From: Candidatus Peribacteria bacterium
GTDB taxonomy: Bacteria > Patescibacteriota > Gracilibacteria > Peribacterales > Peribacteraceae
DNA: 33,206 bases
Direction of reading: 5' to 3'
Assembly (NCBI GenBank): GCA_943354555.1
Contig: CALRCM010000009.1
Coordinates: forward strand, 1 to 33,206
Shown piece after piece: positions 1 to 9,294 of the stretch (the first letter of the stretch is position 1; each line of letters opens with the position of its first letter). The notes beneath the pieces are model-generated. The model did no database searches. It had not been told where the DNA came from and saw only the letters and a list, made by a program, of their open reading frames with translations. The position numbers and the translations under genes are program-made.

Positions 1-2
1 TT

Positions 3-1007
3 GTGGTCATTACCTATTCTGAAAATTGCAAATTGCAAATTGCAGATCAAATCGATCCTTGGCCCGTTGTAAAAATTTCAAAGAGCGGTGGCCCGCTTCT
101 GCGCTGGTGGCGATACAGCAGGGCACTCAAAAAGCATGGAGCAGATGCGAATATCGTCTATGCATTTTCCTCCGTCAGTTGCGGCGTTCCGTTGCGAATG
201 GCTTCCCTTAAAAAACCCAAGAAGATTCTTCGGCTTGGCGGAGATTTTCTCTGGGAGCGGTATACGGATAGAGGGGGAATATCAGGCTTGAGAGAGTGGT
301 ATTCTCAAGCAGCGAAATGGTTGCTGGTTGCTGGTTGCTGGTTGCTAAAACATTTTGATCATATTGTGTTTTCCTCGGCCTTCCAGCGGGATATCTACAT
401 CGATCATTACAAGGAATTGCCTGCCTATTCCGTACTCGAAAACGCAGTGCCGTCTGGCATTCCTGTTCTCCACGAAAAGCACACGCCACTGCGATTGTTA
501 TTCCTCGGGCGCCTCGTGGGATTCAAAAATCTTCGAGCACTTATTGAGGCATTGAAAGATCTTTCTCGTATGACACTGACCATTGCGGGAAGCGGGCCGC
601 TGCTTTCGAAGTTACAAGCATGTGCAACTGCAAATGGAGTTGCCGATCGGGTTGCATTCATCGGTAACCGTGATGGATCCGAGAAGCAGAAGCTCTTTTA
701 CGATCATGACCTTCTTGTCTTGCCATCCCTCACGGAGATCAGTCCCAATGTGGCCCTTGAAGCAAGAGCTGTCGGTATGCCGGTACTTCTTACACGGCTA
801 AATGGTCTTTCTGCTGCTTTGCAAAAAGGCATGATTGTCCGCAATCTTTACGATCATGAGCAGATCGCCTCCGCTATTCGTGAGATGGAGAAGAATTATC
901 AAGCTTTTGCAGCAGAGTGCGCTCGGCCTTCCATACAACGTCCCTGGAGTATGGTGGCAAAGGAACACGTTGAGCTCTTTTTGCGATTGTCGGGGCTTGT
1001 GAAATAA
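3..1007 (+). CDS. Glycosyltransferase family 4 (probably 5'-truncated by the window edge)
   Basis: ORF with 'LRLGGDFLWERY' and GT4 C-lobe 'LLFLGRLVGFKNLRALIEAL...IAGSGPL...LLVLPSLTEISPNVALEARAVGMPVL'. Confidence 0.85.
   Translation: MVITYSENCKLQIADQIDPWPVVKISKSGGPLLRWWRYSRALKKHGADANIVYAFSSVSCGVPLRMASLKKPKKILRLGGDFLWERYTDRGGISGLREWYSQAAKWLLVAGCWLLKHFDHIVFSSAFQRDIYIDHYKELPAYSVLENAVPSGIPVLHEKHTPLRLLFLGRLVGFKNLRALIEALKDLSRMTLTIAGSGPLLSKLQACATANGVADRVAFIGNRDGSEKQKLFYDHDLLVLPSLTEISPNVALEARAVGMPVLLTRLNGLSAALQKGMIVRNLYDHEQIASAIREMEKNYQAFAAECARPSIQRPWSMVAKEHVELFLRLSGLVK
23..43 (+). repeat. Heptanucleotide tandem repeat (AAATTGC)x3
   Basis: Three exact consecutive AAATTGC units; inside the GT4 ORF, read as ENCKLQIA. 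Confidence 0.85.
319..346 (+). repeat. Heptanucleotide tandem repeat (GGTTGCT)x4
   Basis: Four exact consecutive GGTTGCT units inside the GT4 ORF (WLLVAGCWLLK). Confidence 0.9.
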
Positions 1008-1047
1008 TAGAAAACCCCTCATCAGGGTCAGGAAAATAGGCAATACT

Positions 1048-2226
1048 GTGGATATGAAGCTTCTGATGATCTCTGGCGACCGCTCTGTCCTTTCCGGCAA
1101 GAAGGGGGCTTTTTGGTACACGCTACAAGAGATGCAGAAGCACTGGGAGCGTATCGATATCATTTGCCCGAAAAGACAGCAAGCACAAGACAGAGGAGAG
1201 CAGGTGGAAGACGGTAGGCAGAAAAGCATCGATGATTTTTCCCACAAAGAGCATCCGAACAATGTGTTTTTCCATCCGAATCCTCGCGGACTTCTTTCAC
1301 AGTCCTCTTGGATTTTTCGCAAAGGTCAGGAGCTCATAGGTAAACATCATCACGATGTGATGACCGTGCATGAGTATCCACCGTTTTATAACGGTCGTGG
1401 TGCCATTGCTCTACACAAGAAAACAGGTATTCCCTTTGCTCTGGAAATCCACCATATCGTGGGGTGGCCCATCGCAGCGAATCTTCAGGAGAGCATCGGT
1501 CGTGTGCTTTCGCGATGGGTGCTTCCGGGTGAAGCCCGCAAAGCCGCCCGTGTACGTGCCGTGAGTGTGCCCGTTGAACAGGAATTGCAGCGTTGGGGCA
1601 TTCCATCAAAAAAAATGTGCAACATTCCTTCGTTCTATCTGGATCACGAATTGATCGGACGAATATCTGCACCTCCAAAAAGCTATGATATTGCATTTTG
1701 CGGGCGACTGGTCGCCAATAAAGGATTAGATGCGGTGATCGATGCATTGCGGTATCTGCCGGATGCAAGACTTCTGGTTATTGGTGATGGACCTCTACGC
1801 AAGGAATCGGAAAACAAAGTTCGTGCCATGGGCATAGGCAATCGAGTGACATTTCTCGGGTGGCTTCCCACACTCGAGGCCGTACTCGACGCCATTCTCA
1901 CTGCGAGAACGTTCGTCATGCCTTCTTTGAGCGAAGGCGGACCAAGAAGTGCGCTGGAGGCGATGGCGTGCGGTATGCCCGTTGTCGTCACACGCGTGGG
2001 CATGATGCCGGAGGTTGTTGAGGACGGCGTTAGCGGGTTTTTCACCGACGGATCTGCCCGCGACATTGTCGCAAAAGTCGGCAATCTCCTGCGTGATGAA
2101 GCAAAACGTGAAAAAATGGGTATGGCTGCTAAAGGAGTTCTCCAGCGTTTTGAGCGCAGAACACTGATAGAACAGTATGCGGAATTTCTCAAAGACATCC
2201 CCCGCCAGCATCACGCATCACGATGA
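1048..2226 (+). CDS. Glycosyltransferase family 4
   Basis: 'FCGRLVANKGLDAVIDAL...LLVIGDGPL...FVMPSLSEGGPRSALEAMACGMPVVVTRVGMMPEVVEDG'. Confidence 0.9.
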   Translation: MDMKLLMISGDRSVLSGKKGAFWYTLQEMQKHWERIDIICPKRQQAQDRGEQVEDGRQKSIDDFSHKEHPNNVFFHPNPRGLLSQSSWIFRKGQELIGKHHHDVMTVHEYPPFYNGRGAIALHKKTGIPFALEIHHIVGWPIAANLQESIGRVLSRWVLPGEARKAARVRAVSVPVEQELQRWGIPSKKMCNIPSFYLDHELIGRISAPPKSYDIAFCGRLVANKGLDAVIDALRYLPDARLLVIGDGPLRKESENKVRAMGIGNRVTFLGWLPTLEAVLDAILTARTFVMPSLSEGGPRSALEAMACGMPVVVTRVGMMPEVVEDGVSGFFTDGSARDIVAKVGNLLRDEAKREKMGMAAKGVLQRFERRTLIEQYAEFLKDIPRQHHASR

Positions 2227-3236
2227 AACTTCTTATTATCACACAACGCGTTGATCACACGGATCCCATCCTTGGATTTTTTCATGGATGGATCTCCGCA
2301 TTTGCGGTGCGCCTGACAGAGCTCACAGTAATCGGTCAGCAGACGGGAGTGCACGATCTTCCGCATAATGTCTGTTTGCATACTCTCGGCAAGGAATCCG
2401 GAAGATCGCGCTTCATGCAGATTATCCAGTTCTGGCGGATCATTATTTTGCAAAGGCGAGAATACGATGCCGTGTTCGTCCACATGACGCCGATTTGGGT
2501 GCTTCTCGGTTGGCCGGTGTGGGCACTTTTGGGAAAGCCGGTGTACCTGTGGTATGAAGCACGCGGAGGCGGTTGGGTGCTGCCTGTTGCGCTGCTTCTT
2601 TCGCGCAAAGTTTTTGGCGCTACGGACTACGGTTTACCGCGCAGATCCCGCAGGAGGGTCATTGTCGGCCACGGTATCGATACGGAGCGCTTCCGTCCTG
2701 CAGGTACATCACGTAGTGAAGGCCTGCTGGTTGCCGTTGGGCGCGTGACACCGGTGAAGCATTACGATCTGCTCATACAGACTCTTGCAAAGCTTCCGCA
2801 GCACTGCAGATTGCAGATCGCCGGTGGGACATTTACTGAGCGCGATGAACGGGAGTTGCAGAAGCTTGCCTCTCTGCAGCGCGAGCTGGATGTGGCTGCA
2901 CGCGTGAGCATGGGGTGGAAGTCCCCCGATGAAGTGCGGGATCTTTTGCAGCAAGCTGATTGCATGATGCATGCCTGCAGCGGAGGACTGGATAAATGCG
3001 TGCTCGAGGCGATGGCCTGCGGTGTTCCTGTGATATCCACAAGCGAAGCTGCGCGCAGGGTACTCCCCATGACCTGCTGTGCACGACCGGACGAATTTGC
3101 AGACCGTGTACGCTGGGTATTGGGTCTTTCTCCAGAGGAGCGCAGTGACCTTGCAATCGATCTCCGTCAGCGTGTGGTGAACGGGCACAGCTTGGGGCAC
3201 CTGATCGACCGACTGGTGGTGGAAATGCGTTTGTAA
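2223..3236 (+). CDS. Glycosyltransferase family 4
   Basis: ATGA overlap with preceding CDS; 'LVAVGRVTPVKHYDLLIQTLAKL...VLEAMACGVPVISTSEAARRVLP'. Confidence 0.88.
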   Translation: MKLLIITQRVDHTDPILGFFHGWISAFAVRLTELTVIGQQTGVHDLPHNVCLHTLGKESGRSRFMQIIQFWRIIILQRREYDAVFVHMTPIWVLLGWPVWALLGKPVYLWYEARGGGWVLPVALLLSRKVFGATDYGLPRRSRRRVIVGHGIDTERFRPAGTSRSEGLLVAVGRVTPVKHYDLLIQTLAKLPQHCRLQIAGGTFTERDERELQKLASLQRELDVAARVSMGWKSPDEVRDLLQQADCMMHACSGGLDKCVLEAMACGVPVISTSEAARRVLPMTCCARPDEFADRVRWVLGLSPEERSDLAIDLRQRVVNGHSLGHLIDRLVVEMRL

Positions 3237-3311
3237 AAGAGATTTTCTATCCCCCTTGTGTATTTTTGTGGTTCAATATCCTCGGACCCTGTTCTACAGG
3301 GTGTCTGTCCT

Positions 3312-4016
3312 ATGCCTATTCCTCTCTCCATCGTCGTCCCTGTGTACAACGAAGAGCGCACGCTTGCAGCTCTCATTGCTCGGTTGTACGAGAGTTGTGG
3401 AGGTATTGCACAAGTCATATTTGTCGATGATGGATCTCGCGATAGTTCACTTCAAATTCTGCGTTCACTGGCACGCCCTCAGGATACCGTCGTGACCAAA
3501 GTAAACGGTGGCAAAGGTTCTGCCGTGCGCGAGGGGTATAAGCATGCACAGGGCATGTATACGATCGTTCAGGATGCGGATCTGGAGTACCGCCCCGAGG
3601 AAATTCCAGAGCTCCTTCGGTATGCCAGAGAGCATGATCTCCCCGCACTCTTCGGTTCGCGGCGTCTGAAAAAGCAAAAGCAGTTTGTACACCTCTCATT
3701 TTTTATCGGCGGAAGCATGCTGACGTTCATCTGTAACATGCTGTACAGAACGCACCTCACCGATCAGCCGACGTGCTACAAGATGGTACAAACAGATATT
3801 CTGAGAACATTTCCCCTTCAGGAGAATGATTTCCGTTTTGATCCCGAGCTCACCGTGATGCTTGCCCGCCGCGGCGTCCCCATCCGCGAAGTTCCCGTAT
3901 CGTATTTTCCGAGAACCGTGGAAGAGGGCAAGAAGATCAATTGGAGAGACTGGTTTCGGTGGGTGTGGGTATTTGTGAAATTGAGAATGGCACCGAAGAG
4001 TGCGTTTGTTCTATAG
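3312..4016 (+). CDS. Glycosyltransferase family 2 (polyprenyl-phosphate sugar transferase type)
   Basis: 'LSIVVPVYNEERTLAALIARL...FVDDGSRDSS...GGKGSAVREGYKHAQG...QDADLEY'. Confidence 0.9.
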   Translation: MPIPLSIVVPVYNEERTLAALIARLYESCGGIAQVIFVDDGSRDSSLQILRSLARPQDTVVTKVNGGKGSAVREGYKHAQGMYTIVQDADLEYRPEEIPELLRYAREHDLPALFGSRRLKKQKQFVHLSFFIGGSMLTFICNMLYRTHLTDQPTCYKMVQTDILRTFPLQENDFRFDPELTVMLARRGVPIREVPVSYFPRTVEEGKKINWRDWFRWVWVFVKLRMAPKSAFVL

Positions 4017-4021
4017 GGGTA

Positions 4022-4042
4022 TAAGCTTTTAGCTGTAAGCTT
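4022..4042 (+). repeat. Degenerate heptanucleotide repeat TAAGCTT-TTAGCTG-TAAGCTT
   Basis: Period-7 units filling most of the gap between stop 4016 and start 4048. Confidence 0.65.
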
Positions 4043-4047
4043 TCTCC

Positions 4048-5421
4048 GTGCGTCGCACCTTTGTTCTCGCCGGCAGCTGTTTGCTGCTCTTTGTACTTTG
4101 GCTGCCAGGACTGCAGTACCCCATCGTAAGTGATACGGCATTTTACGCTCTTTTGGGAGAGAGTCTCTGGACTCATGGACGCTATGAGCTCTTCGATATT
4201 CCGTATGCAAAGCATCTGCCACTGCATGCATTTCTTTCTTATCCACTTGTTTCTGTTTTTGGGTTTTCTTCTGGCATGAAGCTGGCAACACTCCTTGCAG
4301 GAATGGCAGTGCTGCTTCTCACGTATCTTGTGTTGCGGGAGAGCTTTTCTGAGCGTGTCGCACTTATTGCTGTTCCGTTGGTCGCTTTGCATCACGGGTT
4401 TGTTCTCATGACTATGCTTGGGTCTGCAGATTTACTCTTCACGGTATTGTTTCTTTCCATGGTGTATTGCCTACTCAAAGCTGAAGATGATCCACGATGG
4501 TATGTTTTGGCAGGCTTAGCTATAGGCCTCTCTTCTCTGACTCGGTACAACGGCGTACCGCTTCTGGGCGTTTTTATTCTATGTATTGTCTTTTGGCGGC
4601 AAGAGGATGCTCGATCCGTCTGGGCATACATCGGGCTACTGCTTGGATGCCTACTCTTTGGTCTATGGCTCTGGCGTAATTTTCGGGTATTTGGTAACCC
4701 TTTGCATACACTCTATACCACTGAACTTTCTGCAGAAGCACCCAATCATTGGCAGCAGTTTTTGGATAACATCCTCTACTACATCAATCCACTACATAAC
4801 ATTTTGCCGATCCTCTTACCTGCTGCGATACTTGGGATCGCCATTGAATGGCGAAGACAACAAATACTTTTGCTTTCGATTCTCTGTGTTTGGATGCTTA
4901 CGTCGATCTGGTGGGTGCAGGCAATGCGTTTTGCGTTTCCTGCGTACCCCATTCTTATAGGGTTTTCCGTTGTAGGATTGCGCAGAGTGTTCACTTGGCG
5001 TCCACAGTATGTGCGCTTCGGATTGCCTGCATTATGTTGCGCAATACTCATTGTGCATTTCTGGTCATTATGTCTCTACACATATGGAGGTTGTAATAGT
5101 AATTTTGACCGTATTGTTGGCATTCTGCCGAAAGATTTAGGACTTACTTCCGAAGGATTTTATACGTGGGGTCTTGCCCGAGACAGCGCCAATGCCATCT
5201 TGCCGCAAAATGCGGTGTTTGCTGCCGGAGGACCGGACCATGTGCGGGCCCAAAAAGAGGGATTTTTTCGTAGAGATATTCGTATTGTTGAAGCTGGGAG
5301 CGCCGAATGTCCATATTATCGTATTACACAGAAACCTCGCACAAATGAAGAAGTCCTTTCTGTAACCAAGGATCGTCCTTTGGCCTATGTTACACGCATT
5401 CCTTGCCCAGAGCTCAAATAG
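4048..5421 (+). CDS. Polytopic GT-C-like membrane protein (PMT/GT39-like)
   Basis: Many hydrophobic helices; 'GLQYPIVSDTAFYALLGESLWTHGRYELFDIPYAKHLPLHAFLSYPLVSVFG' resembles GT39 N-termini. Confidence 0.75.
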   Translation: MRRTFVLAGSCLLLFVLWLPGLQYPIVSDTAFYALLGESLWTHGRYELFDIPYAKHLPLHAFLSYPLVSVFGFSSGMKLATLLAGMAVLLLTYLVLRESFSERVALIAVPLVALHHGFVLMTMLGSADLLFTVLFLSMVYCLLKAEDDPRWYVLAGLAIGLSSLTRYNGVPLLGVFILCIVFWRQEDARSVWAYIGLLLGCLLFGLWLWRNFRVFGNPLHTLYTTELSAEAPNHWQQFLDNILYYINPLHNILPILLPAAILGIAIEWRRQQILLLSILCVWMLTSIWWVQAMRFAFPAYPILIGFSVVGLRRVFTWRPQYVRFGLPALCCAILIVHFWSLCLYTYGGCNSNFDRIVGILPKDLGLTSEGFYTWGLARDSANAILPQNAVFAAGGPDHVRAQKEGFFRRDIRIVEAGSAECPYYRITQKPRTNEEVLSVTKDRPLAYVTRIPCPELK

Positions 5422-6442
5422 CTTTGCGCAGGCGCTCGCATGTTTCTTCCATCCATCCCATCGCTTCGCGCTTTGGCATAAGGTGCTCATGATCTTTACG
5501 TATTTTCTCCAGAGTATTGCGATCTGGAAGTGATGGCAGAGGAAATGCTTTTCCAGAAATTTTCTCTGCAAGTTCTTGGATGCAGTTGATACCGAGCATT
5601 GCCGCGAGTAGACCGTGGAGCATGTTTCCTCCCCATGCTCGCTTTGGCGGAGAGAGAAAATAGTCCAGTGTCTGATCCACGGATTTGAAATACCTCAACA
5701 ACATTACCCCGCCACTCATGCCAGAAAAGCCTGCAATCAATTCCTCGCGTTCTTCTTTGGGTAACACTGCACATCGATATCCCTTTGTTAGTAGAATTTC
5801 ATTGGCTTTATCAAAAGTGTCGTATCGTCGTTCACCTTTCCCAATGGTATTTGGGTGGTTATTGCCCTCCGCGGGCTTGAGGGAGAGATGTTCCTTGTCG
5901 CAAAAAATATTCCTGTCAATTGCTGTGCAGTAGCTGCTGCTTGCTTCATAGGTAGCTCCATGGATATCAAAGTGCCACCAGGGTCTGGGTCTCAGGCTTA
6001 CGGATGCAGTATTGGGTAGTGCAAACTCTCGTTGGAGAATGGGAATGATTTTATTTGATAAAAGAAAAATATCATCATCGCATATGATGCCGATCCTGCG
6101 GTTTTTTGCTATGGAATAGAGAAACTCGTCGCATTTCGTGGCTGCATAAAAGTTCAGAAATTTCTGCACACGTGCTCCGGGGAAATCCATCGGATCAAGC
6201 TTTCCCGAGCAATCGAAAATCCATACATCAGCGCTGTCGCCCAGATATTTTCGTACACAGTGGTACCAGACGGTCATCATCGGCGGCAGAATGTTCATCG
6301 TGCAGAGTGCCGGCTTCTCTGAAGGAGGGAGTGCGGGTCTCCGTGCATAATAGGCTATTGTCGGTATGCCGGTCTTGAGTGCTTTGAGCACCGAGAACCG
6401 TTTAAAGGTGTACTGGAGGAGCTTGTGGTAGGGGCGAGCCAT
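5414..6442 (-). CDS. Hypothetical protein, possible glycosyltransferase-like
   Basis: Long ORF, likely start MARPYHKLLQ at 6442; 'IGIICDDDIFLLSNKI' DDD motif; convergent overlap with the previous CDS. Confidence 0.6.
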   Translation of the reverse strand: MARPYHKLLQYTFKRFSVLKALKTGIPTIAYYARRPALPPSEKPALCTMNILPPMMTVWYHCVRKYLGDSADVWIFDCSGKLDPMDFPGARVQKFLNFYAATKCDEFLYSIAKNRRIGIICDDDIFLLSNKIIPILQREFALPNTASVSLRPRPWWHFDIHGATYEASSSYCTAIDRNIFCDKEHLSLKPAEGNNHPNTIGKGERRYDTFDKANEILLTKGYRCAVLPKEEREELIAGFSGMSGGVMLLRYFKSVDQTLDYFLSPPKRAWGGNMLHGLLAAMLGINCIQELAEKISGKAFPLPSLPDRNTLEKIRKDHEHLMPKREAMGWMEETCERLRKAI

Positions 6443-6450
6443 AGGGAAAT

Positions 6451-6485
6451 GCTTGTAGCTCATAGCGTACAGCTTGTAGCGTATA
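6451..6485 (+). repeat. Degenerate heptanucleotide array, consensus GC[TG][TC][GA][TC]A x5
   Basis: GCTTGTA GCTCATA GCGTACA GCTTGTA GCGTATA, in phase, between divergent starts 6442 (-) and 6494 (+). Confidence 0.7.
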
Positions 6486-6493
6486 TTCGCTCT

Positions 6494-8125
6494 ATGCGTG
6501 ATCGACTTCATTGGACAGCGCTTATTCTCGGATGTGCAGCCTTTCTGGCCATTCTTATACAAGTACCACAATTCCTGCATGTCATTGACCCACGGTTTCA
6601 GGGGATATTCGTTCCCCTTAATTCCGATGAATCCGTATACCTCGCCCGTGTGCAGGAGGCTCTTATAGGACGCCCGGAGCTCGCCGCAGAAGCATTTATC
6701 GGTGATCCTGCGATAAAGGGTACGCAGCTAGCGATGCTTGAAACGTGGTATGGGACACTGTTCAGATGGACAGGTTTCCGTGCTGCAACAGTGTTGCAGA
6801 TCATGGATTCCGTGAATGTATTTTTTCTCTTCATACTTCTGTGGATGTACCTGAGGCTTTGCGGATTTACCCGTCGCCATGCTCTTATCGGCGCGGTGCT
6901 CTTCAGTAGCATTGAGTTATATAATCTCAACCGGCCTGTGCATCTGGCGGGGAGCACACTTCTGACGCTTGCGGCGCTGAGCGGCATACTCCTTGGCATG
7001 CGTTTTCATCGTGGCCTCGGCATCGCCGGTGGGATTCTTCTGGGGACTCTTGTCGGTGTCTATGTCTGGAGCTGGATGTGGGGGTGGGGATTTTATGGAA
7101 TGGCGTTGCTGGTTGCTGGTTGCTGGTTGCTGAGAGAGAAAAATTCTGTGAGCGTCGATACATTTGTTCGACTATTGATATTCGGGCTTGTCGCTGTCCT
7201 ATTTGCGTTGCCTCATGTCTGGCACCTTTGGACGCTCTCACATGATCCACTCTACGCAGAGGCCGTTTTTCGTAGTGGAATGCACCCAGGGAGAGCTCCC
7301 GAGTCGTGGCCTTACAGCATTCTTTTCACCACCATGCTCGGAAGTGTTCTCATTGCATATATCCGCGATCCGCAGGGACTGCGTCGTTATGAGGGTGTCC
7401 TTGCGACCATTGCCACAGCATGGATCGTCATCCATCAGCAGGTGTTCCATGGGATCGTCTTCAACTACGTTTCGCATGAGCTCCTTCTCCTTGTCATTAG
7501 TGCGCTGAGTGTCGTGCTTCTGGCGTGGGTATACCGGACGCGTTTACTTTTTCTGGGGGCAGGTGCTGCGATCATTTATCTGGTAGCCGTGGCCTATGAC
7601 GGTCGCTTTGTCTGGAAGCAATATCACCCGAGTGAAGGGAGGTTTGAGCAGCAGCACCTCGCTTCCGCTTTGCCTGCGCTGGATGCGCTTCCACAATCTA
7701 CTGTTCTTTCAAGCAGCAAGGGGTCTGCGTTTATTGCCGGCTTCACACATATGGATATTGTGTACAGCATCTATCTGAAAAATCTGCTCATGTCGCATGA
7801 GGAAATTGCGCAGCGTTACTGCATGACGGTCCTTCCTCTTCCGCCGGAGCAGCGTCATATTCGTGATCATCAGCATCTCGTCTATCCGGATGCTGTTGCC
7901 GCTTTCCATGACGATCCGACGGTGCGCGAGAGGGAAGTAGCTATGGTGGAAAAGGTCTGTGCAGAGTTCGATAGTGATCCCGTGGCGGCATTGCGGAAGT
8001 TTCATATTTCCTACATTTTCTGGGATATGCGAAGCGACTCGGAATGGGATTTGTCGCGTTTACACGTAAAATTAGAGAAGATTTCGGAGGGGGATGGGTG
8101 GAGTTTATGGCAGGTTCCGCGATAG
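6494..8125 (+). CDS. Polytopic membrane protein of the glycan locus (GT-C/polymerase-like)
   Basis: About 540 aa with many TM helices; start MRDRLHW. Confidence 0.7.
   Translation: MRDRLHWTALILGCAAFLAILIQVPQFLHVIDPRFQGIFVPLNSDESVYLARVQEALIGRPELAAEAFIGDPAIKGTQLAMLETWYGTLFRWTGFRAATVLQIMDSVNVFFLFILLWMYLRLCGFTRRHALIGAVLFSSIELYNLNRPVHLAGSTLLTLAALSGILLGMRFHRGLGIAGGILLGTLVGVYVWSWMWGWGFYGMALLVAGCWLLREKNSVSVDTFVRLLIFGLVAVLFALPHVWHLWTLSHDPLYAEAVFRSGMHPGRAPESWPYSILFTTMLGSVLIAYIRDPQGLRRYEGVLATIATAWIVIHQQVFHGIVFNYVSHELLLLVISALSVVLLAWVYRTRLLFLGAGAAIIYLVAVAYDGRFVWKQYHPSEGRFEQQHLASALPALDALPQSTVLSSSKGSAFIAGFTHMDIVYSIYLKNLLMSHEEIAQRYCMTVLPLPPEQRHIRDHQHLVYPDAVAAFHDDPTVREREVAMVEKVCAEFDSDPVAALRKFHISYIFWDMRSDSEWDLSRLHVKLEKISEGDGWSLWQVPR
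7105..7131 (+). repeat. Heptanucleotide tandem repeat, GGTTGCT x3 plus a partial upstream unit
   Basis: gttgct-ggttgct-ggttgct-ggttgct inside the membrane-protein ORF (LLVAGCWLL). Confidence 0.9.
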
Positions 8126-9207
8126 GATTGATGGGATTTATGCATACGGTCTACACCCGCCGGCTTCCGGACGTTCCGTTGATCCCACTTCTGTATCCGA
8201 ATTTCGGGAAGGAGGAACGCGATGTCATCCTTTTCATGAACAATGCATTCCGAGACATCAAAGATCCTTTTGTGCAAATCACGGATGATCCTGCGAAGGC
8301 AGACTATCTTCTTCTTGCTCATAATTTCTCGACGCTCCGGAAGCGCAGTGCTTACGTTGCGGAATTTGAAGCACTCAGTAAAAAACATGAAAAAAAAGTT
8401 ATCGTATTCTGGCATGGCGACAGGGATGACCGAGTTCCATTATCCAATGCGATTGTTTTCCGTACATCGATCTACGGCCACAGCATGCGACCCGAAGAAA
8501 TCGCAATGCCAGCGTACAGCGAGGATTTACTCCAAGGAGAGCTGTTGCAGATGCGCAAGAAGTCGGAAGTTCTGACAGTCGGTTTTTGTGGATGGGCCGA
8601 TTACCGCAGTCTGCGGAATCGATTCGGAACGTATGTGCAAAATGCAGCAGTAGATGCTCAAGCATTCCTCTCCAGTAAGCCAATCCTTCGTGCAAGGCGT
8701 AAAGGATTAAGCTTCCGGCGTGCAGCCATTGCGTCATTACGTTTTCATGACACTGTCCGGACAAACTTCATCATTCGCAGCAGTTACTCCGGTCATAAAA
8801 ATACCATCAATATGGATCCCGAAATTGCCCGCAGAGAATACCGCGACAATATGCTGCAGTCCGATCTTGCCCTCTGCGTGAAGGGTGACGGAAACTTCTC
8901 GTACCGCTTCTATGAAGCACTCAGTCTCGGACGGATCCCCTTACTCATCAACACGGATTGTGTGCTGCCGTTTGCAGACAAAATTGATTACGATGCGTTT
9001 ATTCTCCGAGTTCCATTTCAGGACATTGCAAAGCTTCCGGAGAGAGTGGGGGAATGGTGGAAAAGGTTATCTGACGAAGGATTTGTAGGGATGCAAAAAC
9101 AGGCGAGGGAGGTGTATGAACGGTATTTGGCGGTGCCGGCGTTTTTGAGGAAAATGACCGATAGCCATTTCATTCAAAATGACTATCGGGTTACGGCAAC
9201 GCAGTAA
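8107..9207 (+). CDS. Exostosin-like (GT47-type) glycosyltransferase
   Basis: 'REYRDNMLQSDLALCVKGDGNFSYRFYEALSLGRIPLLINTDCVLPF' resembles the exostosin C-terminal motif; exact start uncertain. Confidence 0.75.
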   Translation: MAGSAIGLMGFMHTVYTRRLPDVPLIPLLYPNFGKEERDVILFMNNAFRDIKDPFVQITDDPAKADYLLLAHNFSTLRKRSAYVAEFEALSKKHEKKVIVFWHGDRDDRVPLSNAIVFRTSIYGHSMRPEEIAMPAYSEDLLQGELLQMRKKSEVLTVGFCGWADYRSLRNRFGTYVQNAAVDAQAFLSSKPILRARRKGLSFRRAAIASLRFHDTVRTNFIIRSSYSGHKNTINMDPEIARREYRDNMLQSDLALCVKGDGNFSYRFYEALSLGRIPLLINTDCVLPFADKIDYDAFILRVPFQDIAKLPERVGEWWKRLSDEGFVGMQKQAREVYERYLAVPAFLRKMTDSHFIQNDYRVTATQ

Positions 9208-9294
9208 AAGTGCGCACAGAATATGGGTTTTGCCCATTTTGGCAGGAAGCGAAAGAGAACGTTTGCCAGATGAATGGGGGCAATCATCCATTGC
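9183..9294 (-). pseudogene. Detached 3' end of the IS-interrupted methyltransferase gene
   Basis: Excising the IS plus one TSD copy continues the frame: ...VQSQWMIAPIHLANVLFRFLPKWAKPIFCAHFYCVAVTR*. Confidence 0.85.
9287..9294. repeat. Target-site duplication TCCATTGC (left)
   Basis: Identical 8-mer at 10315-10322 flanking the IS. Confidence 0.92.
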
